From Lachnospiraceae bacterium (lineage in GTDB: Bacteria > Bacillota > Clostridia > Lachnospirales > Lachnospiraceae), in assembly GCA_017624235.1 (NCBI GenBank), contig JAGANL010000006.1, positions 124,001-188,000 of the forward strand: 64,000 nt of DNA, given 5' to 3'. The notes under the pieces were generated by a model. That model was not told the DNA's origin. It made no database searches and worked only from the letters and a program-made list of their open reading frames with translations. Of the stretch, positions 53,387 through 61,166 are shown piece after piece (the stretch's first letter is position 1; each line of letters opens with the position of its first letter). The position numbers and the translations under genes were made by a program.

Positions 53387-54340
53387 ATGTATTCTTACAA
53401 TATGACACAGTGGCTTTTTTTCTTTTATTTTTATTGCCTGTTTGGATGGTGCTTTGAATCAGCCTATGTGTCCGCGCGACAGAGACAGCTGGTCAACAGG
53501 GGCTTTATGAGAGGGCCTTTTTTACCGCTTTATGGGAGCGGAGCGATTATGATGCTGGTGGTTTCCATGCCATTTCGCGGCAATCTGCTTCTGACCTATA
53601 TCTCAGGCTGTATCGGTGCAACTGCGCTTGAATATGTGACCGGAGTAACGATGGAGGCACTGTTCAAGGTACGTTACTGGGACTATTCAAACCAGAAATT
53701 GAATTATAAGGGACATATTTGTCTGTCCTCTACGATAGCATGGGGATTTTTGACCATCTTTATGACGGATGTCGTGCATAAGCCGATTGAACAGTTTGTG
53801 CTTGCGATTCCGATGTCGGTGCTGTCCCCGGTTGTATTTGTGCTTACGGTTGTGATTGTAGTCGACTTTACATTATCCTTCAAGGCAGCTCTGGATCTGC
53901 GGGATGTCCTTGTGAAAATGGAGCACGTCAAGGAAGAGATGGAGCGTATGCAGAAGCGTCTGGATGTGCTGCTCGCTGTTGCAGACGAGGAGATTGAAAA
54001 TCGTATCGAGGCAAGAAAGCAGAAATCTGCCGATCGCAATGAAGAACTGCTGAATGCGCTGGAAGATCGTTTTGCAGGGGTGAAGGAGCAGATCAGGGAG
54101 CGTTATGAGGCGTTTCCGGAGGACGTCAGAGAGGAAATTGCAGAGCTTCGCATGAAATTTACATCGATTAAGGAGAAGAGGCTGCAGCTTCGTTCGGTAA
54201 GGGATTTCTATAAGAGACATCTGATTCTGGATAATCCTACCATGCACTCTGAAAAATTCCGGGAAGCATTGGAGGAATTGAAGCGCGCAGCAGCAGAGCA
54301 TAGGAAACAGGGCAGTAAGGAGAAGCAGGAGGAGGCATAA
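53387..54340 (+). CDS. Putative membrane permease (PF06541, CmpB-like)
   Basis: 317 residues. Four or five helices in the first ~165 residues (FFFYFYCLFGWCFE start, GFMRGPFLPLYGSGA, GATALEYVTG) identify PF06541 (putative ABC-transporter type IV). The C-terminal half (about 175-310) is a long Glu/Arg/Lys coiled coil (KEEMERMQKRL; AELRMKFTSIKEKRL), which may be cytosolic. No ATPase is nearby. Followed closely by the next membrane gene. Confidence 0.78.
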   Translation: MYSYNMTQWLFFFYFYCLFGWCFESAYVSARQRQLVNRGFMRGPFLPLYGSGAIMMLVVSMPFRGNLLLTYISGCIGATALEYVTGVTMEALFKVRYWDYSNQKLNYKGHICLSSTIAWGFLTIFMTDVVHKPIEQFVLAIPMSVLSPVVFVLTVVIVVDFTLSFKAALDLRDVLVKMEHVKEEMERMQKRLDVLLAVADEEIENRIEARKQKSADRNEELLNALEDRFAGVKEQIRERYEAFPEDVREEIAELRMKFTSIKEKRLQLRSVRDFYKRHLILDNPTMHSEKFREALEELKRAAAEHRKQGSKEKQEEA

Positions 54341-54371
54341 GGATGCCGTTTGGACAGAAAGGATATGATGT

Positions 54372-55217
54372 ATGCAGGAAGTAATACTGGATACGTTACT
54401 GGATACGGGAAAGCTGATTCCGTTTTTGTTCGTAACGTATTTATTGATGGAGTATATGGAACATAAGGCACAGAATAAGATGATGGCTCTGATACGCAAA
54501 AACGGTGTGGCAGGCCCTGTGATGGGAGCAGTCATCGGGGTATTTCCGCAGTGCGGTTTTTCCGCTTCTGCGGCGAATTTCTATGCGGGCAGGCTGATCA
54601 ATCTGGGAACGCTGCTTGCCGTATTTTTATCGACCTCGGATGAAATGCTGCCGATTTTGTTATCCGAGCAGGTGCCGCTGTCGGTTGTAGGAGGTATCCT
54701 GCTGTTTAAGATTCTGGTAGCTGTGACAGTGGGTGTGGGAATCAATCTGCTTTGGAGATTCTGGAAAAAGGATACCGAAGAGGTGGATATTCATGGCATG
54801 TGTGAAAAAGAGCATTGCCATTGTGAAGAAGGGATTGTGCGCTCGGCGCTGCATCATACGATTCATATTACGTTATTTGTTCTTCTGTTTTCCTTTGTGT
54901 TAAATGTACTCATCTTCTGGATTGGGGAAGAGACGCTGGCAGGCTTTATTCTGAATAAGCCGGTGGTCGGGCCGCTGATTACCGCTTTGGTGGGGCTGCT
55001 GCCGAACTGCGCGGCTTCGATTCTGATTACACAGCTCTATTTGAACGGTCTGATGGGCCTTGGGGCTATGCTGGCGGGACTTCTTTCCGGCTGCGGAATC
55101 GGACTTGCGGTTTTGTTCAAGGTCAATCATCACTGGAAGGAGAATGTGACCATACTGGGTATTCTGTATGCAGTCGGAACTGTGGTTGGAATTTTAGTGG
55201 AGTTGTTTTTGATGTAA
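54372..55217 (+). CDS. Heavy-metal efflux protein of the ArsP_2 / 10TM family
   Basis: 281 residues, about nine hydrophobic segments. GVFPQCGFSASAANFYAGRLI and, in the second half, GLLPNCAASILITQLYLNG are the duplicated PxCGxS-like repeats of the DUF2899/ArsP_2 putative metal (arsenical or divalent) exporters. A His/Cys-rich cytosolic loop (MCEKEHCHCEE, near 140) could sense metal. It follows two CobW GTPase genes and is followed by a terminator, supporting a metal-handling set. Confidence 0.82.
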   Translation: MQEVILDTLLDTGKLIPFLFVTYLLMEYMEHKAQNKMMALIRKNGVAGPVMGAVIGVFPQCGFSASAANFYAGRLINLGTLLAVFLSTSDEMLPILLSEQVPLSVVGGILLFKILVAVTVGVGINLLWRFWKKDTEEVDIHGMCEKEHCHCEEGIVRSALHHTIHITLFVLLFSFVLNVLIFWIGEETLAGFILNKPVVGPLITALVGLLPNCAASILITQLYLNGLMGLGAMLAGLLSGCGIGLAVLFKVNHHWKENVTILGILYAVGTVVGILVELFLM

Positions 55218-55303
55218 TGGTCTATGAATGTTCACTTTAAGAGATTTGCAGATTGTATTTCTGTAGAGGAAGCCTTCAGGTTGTTGCGGGCATAGTTTCG
55301 AAA

Positions 55304-55345
55304 AAATACCCTTCCGTATGGTACAGCGGAAGGGTATTTTTTTGA
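55304..55345 (+). terminator. Terminator after the ArsP_2-type gene
   Basis: AAATACCCTTCCG / CGGAAGGGTATTT, 13-bp stem with a 10-nt loop and TTTT. Confidence 0.88.
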
Positions 55346-55460
55346 AACCATAACTAAATGACATTGGTGTATACGCACTGCCTTGTCGGTGTTAAGAGGA
55401 TGCTAATAAAACGCCAAAAAAGCGTTAAGAAACGGCATAAATCATAGAAACAGAGACTTT

Positions 55461-55473
55461 ACTGTGATACAGT
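55461..55473. promoter_or_regulatory. Palindrome upstream of the two tiny membrane ORFs
   Basis: ACTGT-GAT-ACAGT, a 13-base inverted repeat 43 bases before the first tiny ORF. It could be an operator, but no regulator can be named. An extended -10-like TGCTAATAA lies further upstream (55398-55406). Confidence 0.4.
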
Positions 55474-55515
55474 CAGAATATCCAATAGATGGGGAGAAAA
55501 AGCAGGAGGGCATAT

Positions 55516-55596
55516 ATGGATATCTGGGCAGTAATCGCGATTGTCATATGCGTGGTTGGTTTTTTCGGAGGTATTATTTACGAACATAAGAAATAG
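55516..55596 (+). CDS. Tiny single-helix membrane peptide 1 (26 aa)
   Basis: 26 codons, too short for normal calling. One hydrophobic helix (about residues 3-20) with a GG pair and a basic EHKK end, so the C-terminus should face the cytoplasm. GCAGGAGGG lies seven bases upstream, a near-consensus ribosome binding site. No family is recognised; size resembles KdpF/CydX-type subunits or stress membrane peptides. A similar ORF follows 34 bases later. Confidence 0.65.
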   Translation: MDIWAVIAIVICVVGFFGGIIYEHKK

Positions 55597-55630
55597 CATA
55601 GGGAAAGGGTAATGGAAAGGAGGATTTTGA

Positions 55631-55708
55631 ATGACATACGCTATCCTGGGACTGACATTTGCGTCGCTTGCGCTGTGTCTGATTTATTCTTTTAAGAAGG
55701 ACGCATAA
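55631..55708 (+). CDS. Tiny single-helix membrane peptide 2 (25 aa)
   Basis: 25 codons: MTYAIL start, a helix of ~17 hydrophobic residues, then YSFKKDA. AAAGGAGG is nine bases upstream. Same size, orientation and helix-plus-basic-tail plan as its neighbour but different sequence. Ends just before the terminator at 55727, so the two form a closed transcription unit. Function unknown. Confidence 0.65.
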   Translation: MTYAILGLTFASLALCLIYSFKKDA

Positions 55709-55726
55709 AAAATCAAAGGAACAAAG

Positions 55727-55763
55727 AAGGGGAACTGCTTGTGTCGGCAGTTCCCCTTTTTAG
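55727..55763 (+). terminator. Terminator of the tiny-ORF unit
   Basis: AAGGGGAACTGC / GCAGTTCCCCTT, 12-bp perfect stem, 8-nt loop, TTT tail. It lies between the tiny ORFs and the convergent PHP gene and may serve both strands. Confidence 0.87.
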
Positions 55764-55802
55764 GTGCACCAGACGGCGCACGTGTCATGTCTTATAGAAT
55801 GA

Positions 55803-56591
55803 TTATTTTACACCCAGCTCCAGATAGTGATTCAGCGCAGCACGTCTCTGATGGGAGCGGAACAGTGCTGAGGTCTTGTTGTAGAGCCAGAAGGAATAAA
55901 GCAAAAGGTCGTTGGCTTTTCCAATCTTTTCCTTGGTCGTTCCGTGATAATATTCCCCTCCGCAGCTGACCGGCTGTCTGGCACGGATGTGGCGGATCAA
56001 ATCGGATTCGGTCTTTATATTGCCGTCGAATGAGGTAAAGCTGAGTCCGGCACAGTCGGCACGGTGTGCGTCGCTTCCACCGAAGCCGGGCAGATTGTAT
56101 TTTGCAGCAAGTGCAGCCGCCTGTCGGTTGGATTCAGCGGGTTCGCAGGCGTTGAAGGTCTCCAGAAAGTCAAAGGAGGCTAAAATACCGGGGTTTTTCC
56201 GATAACGTCTCGTATTGGTAATGCTCAGATATTTTTCACCGCATGGGTGAGCAGGGCCTAAGATTCCACCGAAAAAGTGTACGGCATCAATCAGAACAGA
56301 GACAGGAAGTCCGCGCAGCTCGATGAGAGGCAGACGAATGTGCTCCGGCATAATGACCAGAATGTGTCCGGCATCAATCGTATCATATTCAATTCCCTTT
56401 AAAACGGTAAAATCAGAAAAAACAGAATCCTGTTTATGTTTTTTATAATATCGATAAGCGTTATAAGAGTTGTGGTCTGTGATCAGCATGCCTTGAAAGC
56501 CTTTTTTCTTCAGAATCGCAACATACTCGGCAAGCGGCAGTTTCCCGTCCAGGGAACCTTCTTTGGTGTGGCAGTGCATATCAAATTTCAT
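55803..56591 (-). CDS. PHP-domain phosphoesterase
   Basis: 262 residues. PHP metal motifs: DMHCHTKEGS (HxH, about 4-13), LITDHNSY, HILVIMPEH, GPAHPC and GGSDAH. Members hydrolyse phosphoesters (histidinol phosphate, nucleotide or DNA-associated). It lacks the associated domains of DnaE or HisK, so a nuclease-type RNA/nucleotide phosphatase role (TrpH-like) is possible. Ends near the terminator at 55727. Confidence 0.88.
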   Translation of the reverse strand: MKFDMHCHTKEGSLDGKLPLAEYVAILKKKGFQGMLITDHNSYNAYRYYKKHKQDSVFSDFTVLKGIEYDTIDAGHILVIMPEHIRLPLIELRGLPVSVLIDAVHFFGGILGPAHPCGEKYLSITNTRRYRKNPGILASFDFLETFNACEPAESNRQAAALAAKYNLPGFGGSDAHRADCAGLSFTSFDGNIKTESDLIRHIRARQPVSCGGEYYHGTTKEKIGKANDLLLYSFWLYNKTSALFRSHQRRAALNHYLELGVK

Positions 56592-56796
56592 GTGGTGCTC
56601 CTATTCTGCAATCTGCGATTGCGGCATCAGTCAACGGTAGACCGACATAATCTTGTACTAAAGTACTATTATGCCCTCATCGTTTTCATCCTATCATACA
56701 AAAATGAAAAAAGCTATCCTAAAATATTGGAAAAGGCAAAAAGTTTTGAAAGTATTTGTAAAAAATATGCCGATATGTAAAGCAAAGGAACGAAAG

Positions 56797-56825
56797 TGAA
56801 ACCTTTCGGACACCTGATTCGTTTT
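56797..56825 (+). promoter_or_regulatory. ECF-type promoter, probably self-regulated
   Basis: TGAAAC (56797-56802), 17-nt spacer, CGTTTT (56820-56825). This is the -35 and -10 pattern of ECF sigma promoters (AAC and CGT cores) and sits 48 bases before the ECF gene, suggesting that the sigma factor activates its own transcription. Confidence 0.68.
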
Positions 56826-56872
56826 CCAGATAGATAAAGTATACAGACAGAGAAAGAAGGCAGGGAAGGAAG

Positions 56873-57388
56873 ATGGCGCAACGGCAGACCATGCAGCAGA
56901 GGGAAAAGGAATATCTGCTCGAGGAAATCTTTGAGCAATACAGAGCCGTGCTGTACCGGATTGCATTTACGCATATGAAGGATCATGCGGATGCGGAGGA
57001 TATGGTGCAGGAGGTTTTTATCCGCATGATGCGCAATTGTCCGATTTTAAAAACGGAAGAGCACAGGAAGGCGTGGATGATTCGCACTCTGCTCAATTTG
57101 TGCAAGGATCATGAAAAACAGGCATGGAACAGAAAACGGATACCGCTTACGGAGATACCGGAGACAGAAAAAGCGTATTTTCATATTCCGGTTGTCGGTG
57201 AGGATGAAACTCTTTGGAGAGTGCTTTCACTGCCGGAGAAGTACCGTGATCCGCTTTACCTTTTTTATTATGAGGATTATTCCATCCGGGAAATCTCGGA
57301 AATTCTCGGAGAACAGGAAAATACGGTGAAGACGCATCTGCGGCGTGGCAGGGAGGAGCTCAGGCAGAAAATAACAGCAGGGCAGTGA
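56873..57388 (+). CDS. ECF-type RNA polymerase sigma factor
   Basis: 171 residues, sigma-70 family. Region 2 is seen as YRIAFTHMKDHADAEDMVQEVFIRMM and region 4 as LPEKYRDPLYLFYYEDYSIREISEILGEQENTVKTHLRRGREEL. AGGGAAGGAAG precedes ATG 56873. ECF genes normally precede a membrane anti-sigma gene; none is found. The next ORF is soluble, so control of this sigma factor is unclear. Confidence 0.92.
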   Translation: MAQRQTMQQREKEYLLEEIFEQYRAVLYRIAFTHMKDHADAEDMVQEVFIRMMRNCPILKTEEHRKAWMIRTLLNLCKDHEKQAWNRKRIPLTEIPETEKAYFHIPVVGEDETLWRVLSLPEKYRDPLYLFYYEDYSIREISEILGEQENTVKTHLRRGREELRQKITAGQ

Positions 57389-57475
57389 AAGCAGAGCGGA
57401 TGATGGACAGGCACAAACCAGGCCGCGTGCCGGACAAGAGTATGCAGAGGAAGGAAAGGAGCAGGAAGAACGAAG

Positions 57476-58618
57476 ATGACAATAAGAGGTGTGGAAAGCT
57501 CATATGCTTTTCGGATGGTGCAGGGCGGACAGAAGCGGGAAAAGGACAGCCCGGTTGGAGGTTTTCCGAAGGGATTTACAGAGCAGAAAGCAGAATCAGA
57601 AACAGAAACAGGGGAAAAGGTCTATGCAAAAGGACGGGTCAGTTCCAAAGAGATGTATGCTTACCAGAAAGCAGCTGGTGGAAGTCCGGTTCGGGAAAGC
57701 GGACAGATGGCTTCTGGTGTCGGCGTGGAAACAGAGGTACGAAATGTGAAATATGAGGATTGTGACCGGGTCTCTGTGGACGTTTTAAACGGATATGTCA
57801 TGAAGGTTCAGGTGGATGCTCCGGGACGCAGTGTTTATGTAGAGGTGAAACGTGAGGATGGGGAGACCTGCGCCTATGAGTTTGATCCCTTTCATATTCC
57901 GCGAGGGACGGAAAATACCATGGAAAAGCTGGCTCTGGAATGTTATCACAGGGCTGTGGCTGAATCGGCCGGTGCAGAGCAGTCAGAGGAGCAAAATACA
58001 GAGGAAGCCACACCGGAGGAAGAAGAGGATGGAAGCAGCGGCGGCATGAATCTGCCGGGCGCGGAAAAGGCAGAACGGTATGCCTATCATCCGAAATACA
58101 TCGGAGAAATGACAAACGACGAATGGGATGAGTTGTTAAAGAAGACGGATCAGGGTATTGAGGAAGGAAAGGAAGCCAGCCGCCTGCATAAAGAGGAGAT
58201 GGAGAAGAAAGCAGAAGAAAAGAGCATTGACCGACGCAGCGCCATGCAGAAAAGGCTGGATGACACCAGAAAATATGTGCCCTATTCATGGCTTGCAGAT
58301 GAAAATGGAATCGTGGAATATAATGGTGTCATCTTTCGGTGTGATTATGAAAGCGGCGCGCTTTGCCTGGGTGATATGTCCAATAAAGAAAAGGTGCTGA
58401 CTATTCCTCTGAGCGGAGGCGGGTGTCTGAAGGTAAATCGGGATAATATCGGGGATCTTTCGGCGGCAATCGGTATGTTTTCCCCGGAGGATGTCAATCG
58501 TATTTTACGTGCTCTGGCACAGGATGCGAAGGTAAAGAAGGTGGAACAGGAGCTGGAGGAGGAAGCGGACAGTATCGGAGAGCCTGTGGAAGAACATCCG
58601 GATGAGGAAGTCGAATGA
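57476..58618 (+). CDS. Uncharacterised acidic protein downstream of the ECF sigma factor
   Basis: 380 residues, no signal peptide or membrane helix. The N-terminal ~100 residues (MTIRGVESSYAFRM) are followed by a compact region around 95-165 (RVSVDVLNGYVMKVQVD; FDPFHIPRGTENT), a Glu-rich linker (about 168-190), a helical coil (about 205-250) and a C-terminal region with Ca-binding-like acidic tail. No family recognised. It is probably the effector or regulator partner of the preceding sigma factor because nothing else lies between, and it ends just before the cysK leader promoter. Confidence 0.7.
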   Translation: MTIRGVESSYAFRMVQGGQKREKDSPVGGFPKGFTEQKAESETETGEKVYAKGRVSSKEMYAYQKAAGGSPVRESGQMASGVGVETEVRNVKYEDCDRVSVDVLNGYVMKVQVDAPGRSVYVEVKREDGETCAYEFDPFHIPRGTENTMEKLALECYHRAVAESAGAEQSEEQNTEEATPEEEEDGSSGGMNLPGAEKAERYAYHPKYIGEMTNDEWDELLKKTDQGIEEGKEASRLHKEEMEKKAEEKSIDRRSAMQKRLDDTRKYVPYSWLADENGIVEYNGVIFRCDYESGALCLGDMSNKEKVLTIPLSGGGCLKVNRDNIGDLSAAIGMFSPEDVNRILRALAQDAKVKKVEQELEEEADSIGEPVEEHPDEEVE

Positions 58619-58663
58619 TTGGATGAGCTGAATTTGATTCGTAAATTTCATTAGAAAAAATAC

Positions 58664-58692
58664 TTGACAAATGGAGTGATTCTTCATATAAT
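58664..58692 (+). promoter_or_regulatory. Sigma-A promoter of the cysK leader
   Basis: TTGACA (58664-58669), exact 17-nt spacer, TATAAT (58687-58692): perfect consensus. Start of transcription is expected near 58699. Confidence 0.9.
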
Positions 58693-58748
58693 GATTTCAT
58701 ACTTATCATACTAAATGTGTAGGAAATAAGAGAAAGGAGCGTAACGCT

Positions 58749-58850
58749 ATGAGAACAGGACATCAGGAAAATACAAAGGCTTATATGTGTTGTTGTTGTC
58801 AGGCTGTATTTATGTGTACAGTCCCGTTTGTCATGCGTTATGATACCTGA
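58749..58850 (+). CDS. Cys-rich leader peptide of a cysK transcription attenuator (33 aa)
   Basis: 33 codons with AAAGGAG nine bases upstream. Residues 14-17 are four consecutive cysteines, all TGT; a fifth Cys is residue 23. Leaders with runs of the regulatory amino acid are the hallmark of ribosome-mediated attenuation (trp, his, leu), and Cys-rich upstream ORFs do this in mycobacteria. Here GATACC near the end (58842-58847) and GCG at 58835-58837 can pair with GGTATC-CGC (58898-58906) in the terminator's 3' arm. A ribosome stalled on the Cys codons leaves those bases free; one that finishes covers them. Confidence 0.85.
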   Translation: MRTGHQENTKAYMCCCCQAVFMCTVPFVMRYDT

Positions 58851-58883
58851 ATGAAACACTTTCACAGAAAAGAGTGAGAGGCT

Positions 58884-58913
58884 GCGGGTACCATAATGGT
58901 ATCCGCTTTTTTT
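58884..58913 (+). terminator. Attenuator terminator before cysK
   Basis: GCGGGTACCA (58884-58893) pairs with TGGTATCCGC (58897-58906), a 10-bp stem with a TAA loop, followed by seven Ts. It is 33 bases after the leader stop and 70 before cysK, and its 3' arm overlaps the proposed antiterminator. Confidence 0.92.
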
Positions 58914-58983
58914 ATACGCAGCTCGCGGAGATGAAATGAGCCGTATAACGGCAGTAAAGAAAAAGATTAAGGAGGATAAAAAC

Positions 58984-59922
58984 ATGAGTCAGATTAAGGA
59001 AAGCGCATTGGAACTGATTGGAGGGACCCCGATTCTGAAGCTGAACCGCTATGCGGAGAAGGCGGGAGTCAGAGATGCAGTAATTCTGGGAAAGCTGGAG
59101 TACCTGAATCCGGCAGGTTCTGTGAAGGATCGTATTGCATTTGCCATGATTGAGGATGCGGAGAAACAGGGAATCTTGAAGCCGGGTGCGACTATCATTG
59201 AGCCGACCTCGGGAAATACCGGAATCGGTCTGGCAGCCGTAGCGGCAGCCAAGGGCTATAAGGCTATCCTGACACTGCCGGATACCATGAGCGTAGAGCG
59301 CCGCAATCTGCTGGCAGCCTATGGGGCTGAGCTGGTACTGACAGAAGGAGCGAAGGGAATGAAGGGAGCCATTGCAAAGGCAGAAGAGCTGCATGAATCG
59401 ATTCCGGGTTCCGTGATTCTCGGACAGTTTGTAAATCCGGCAAATCCGGCGGCACATAAGGCAACGACAGGACCGGAAATCTGGGAGCAGACGGAGGGCA
59501 AGGTCGATATCTTCGTGGCAGGTGTCGGCACAGGCGGTACGATTACCGGTGTTGGTGAGTACTTAAAGGAGAAGAATCCGAATGTGAAGATCGTGGCAGT
59601 GGAGCCGGCGACCAGTCCGGTACTTTCACAGGGAACTTCAGGTGCACATAAGATTCAGGGAATTGGCGCAGGCTTTGTACCGGAGGTCTTAAATACCAGG
59701 GTATATGATGAGGTGCTTGCCATTGAAAATGACGATGCGTTTGCAGAAGGAAAGGCCTTTGCAGTCAGTGAGGGTATATTAGTTGGAATTTCTTCGGGAG
59801 CCGCCTTAAAGGCAGCCACGATTCTGGCATCCAGACCGGAGAACAAGGGAAAGACCATTGTAGCATTGCTGCCGGATTCCGGTGACAGGTATCTTTCTAC
59901 GCCACTGTTTAGCAATAACTGA
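58984..59922 (+). CDS. cysK: O-acetylserine sulfhydrylase (cysteine synthase)
   Basis: 312-residue fold-type II PLP enzyme making cysteine from O-acetylserine and sulfide. The PLP lysine is in GSVKDRIAF, the substrate loop in [14 protein letters not shown], the phosphate-binding [14 protein letters not shown] and a C-terminal [14 protein letters not shown] 58984 is chosen because AAGGAGG lies eight bases upstream; a longer frame from 58936 runs into the attenuator. Preceded by a cysteine leader-peptide attenuator and followed by yezD. Its partner CysE is at 11011. Confidence 0.97.
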   Translation: MSQIKESALELIGGTPILKLNRYAEKAGVRDAVILGKLEYLNPAGSVKDRIAFAMIEDAEKQGILKPGATIIEPTSGNTGIGLAAVAAAKGYKAILTLPDTMSVERRNLLAAYGAELVLTEGAKGMKGAIAKAEELHESIPGSVILGQFVNPANPAAHKATTGPEIWEQTEGKVDIFVAGVGTGGTITGVGEYLKEKNPNVKIVAVEPATSPVLSQGTSGAHKIQGIGAGFVPEVLNTRVYDEVLAIENDDAFAEGKAFAVSEGILVGISSGAALKAATILASRPENKGKTIVALLPDSGDRYLSTPLFSNN

Positions 59923-59966
59923 TCAGACCAGTCTGTGGCTTGGGAGTTGACGGAAAAGGGGAGATT

Positions 59967-60116
59967 ATGGAAAAGACATTCAAAAAGGAGCAGGTCAGTA
60001 GCCAGCTGGAGCTGATAGAGAAACTGATTCACAGCATACAATACGGAACCATAACGATTATCATTCAGGATGGAAAAATCGTTCAAATTGATAAAAGTGA
60101 GAAATACCGAATTTAA
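59967..60116 (+). CDS. yezD: YezD-family small protein (DUF2292)
   Basis: 49 residues, too short for ordinary calling. IHSIQYGTITIIIQDGKIVQIDKSEKYRI-type strands (short pieces: SIQYGT, IIQDGKIVQI, EKYRI) match DUF2292/YezD, a family common near sulfur-assimilation genes. Function unknown. GGGGAGATT precedes ATG 59967. It lies 44 bases after cysK and before a terminator, so it is probably cotranscribed. Confidence 0.85.
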   Translation: MEKTFKKEQVSSQLELIEKLIHSIQYGTITIIIQDGKIVQIDKSEKYRI

Positions 60117-60124
60117 CTGACTGG

Positions 60125-60196
60125 ACGACCAGAGGTTTTGCAGGAAAGCAAGCGGAGCAAAATGCCGCAGCCTGTAAAAAGCTCTGGTCGTTTTTA
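60125..60196 (+). terminator. Terminator after yezD
   Basis: ACGACCAGAG / CTCTGGTCGT outer stem encloses an inner GCAGG / CCTGT helix and a ~35-nt loop, then TTTTT. Elongated for a terminator; no riboswitch consensus seen. Confidence 0.72.
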
Positions 60197-60242
60197 GTTT
60201 GCTGCAATTAGTTTGCTGCAAAAAGAAGAAAGAGGAAATGAG

Positions 60243-61160
60243 ATGAGCAATAACTATGAAGCACTACAAAAGTCCCACCCCTGTTTTGGAGGGCAGAAAA
60301 ACAATGTGGGGCGTATTCATCTTCCGGTCAGTCCGGGCTGTAATATTGAGTGTCGGTTCTGTGAGCGTTCAATCAATGATGAGGAAAACCGTCCCGGTGT
60401 GACATCCAGAGTTCTTTCACCGGAGGAGGCGCTTGAGGTACTGGGAAAAGCGCTGGAATTGTGTCCGGAAATCACGGTAGCCGGAATAGCGGGGCCGGGA
60501 GATACTCTGGCCAGTGATTATGCGTTGCAGACCTTCCGGTTGATTGGAAAGAAGTATCCGGGGATGCTCAAATGTATGAGTACGAATGGGCTGCTGCTGC
60601 CGGAGCGGGCGGAGGAAATCGTAGAAGTCGGAATAGATTCACTAACCGTCACAGTCAACGCGGTAGACCCGGAAATTGAGGCGAAGCTGAATCAATACAT
60701 TGTGTATCACGGAAAACGTTATGAGGAGGAAGAAGCAGCCAAAATACTGATTGAAAATCAGTTAGCCGGCATCCGTAAGGTTGCAGAGGCCGGTATTACC
60801 ATCAAGGTCAATACCGTGCTGGTGCCTGACATCAATGGCAGTCATATAGAAGAAATTGCCAGATGCGTAAAGGATGCGGGCGCCAGCATCTATAACATTA
60901 TTCCGTTGATTCCACAGGCACAGCTAAAAGGACATCCCGCTCCTGTCTGCGCAGAGATTGATGAGGCCAGGACAAGGGCAGGAAAGTATATCGATGTATT
61001 TCGCCATTGTCAGCACTGTCGGGCGGATGCGGCAGGCGTGCCGGGCAAATCGGAATATGGGGATCAGATCTATCAGAGAATCTCTATACTTTTAGAACAG
61101 GTGTTACAGAGATGGGAACAGAGGTTGGAAAAACGTAAGAAATTAGTGGCAAGGAGGTAA
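60243..61160 (+). CDS. NifB-like radical SAM protein
   Basis: About 305 residues. Radical SAM CxxxCxxC is seen as SPGCNIECRFCERS (about 37-50), preceded by HPCFGGQKNN-RIHLPV and followed by NEENRPG-type (NDEENRPGVTSR), the NifB entry signature. A second cluster motif, FRHCQHCRADAAGVPG, is at ~260-275. ATG 60243 has AAGAGG upstream. NifB builds NifB-co for nitrogenases, yet no nifHDK-type gene is visible; the C-terminal NifX domain is absent. A role in sulfur metabolism is possible from the neighbours. Confidence 0.88.
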   Translation: MSNNYEALQKSHPCFGGQKNNVGRIHLPVSPGCNIECRFCERSINDEENRPGVTSRVLSPEEALEVLGKALELCPEITVAGIAGPGDTLASDYALQTFRLIGKKYPGMLKCMSTNGLLLPERAEEIVEVGIDSLTVTVNAVDPEIEAKLNQYIVYHGKRYEEEEAAKILIENQLAGIRKVAEAGITIKVNTVLVPDINGSHIEEIARCVKDAGASIYNIIPLIPQAQLKGHPAPVCAEIDEARTRAGKYIDVFRHCQHCRADAAGVPGKSEYGDQIYQRISILLEQVLQRWEQRLEKRKKLVARR

Positions 61161-61166
61161 GAAGTC

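Noticed and set aside
57385-57756. ORF overlapping the ECF sigma stop, where an anti-sigma gene would be expected
   Set aside because: Very basic, without a membrane helix or zinc motif, and mostly an alternative frame of the 57476 gene.
60125-60196. SAM or other riboswitch before the NifB-like gene
   Set aside because: It is a single long-stem hairpin with a T-run directly after yezD; no conserved S-box or other aptamer sequence seen.
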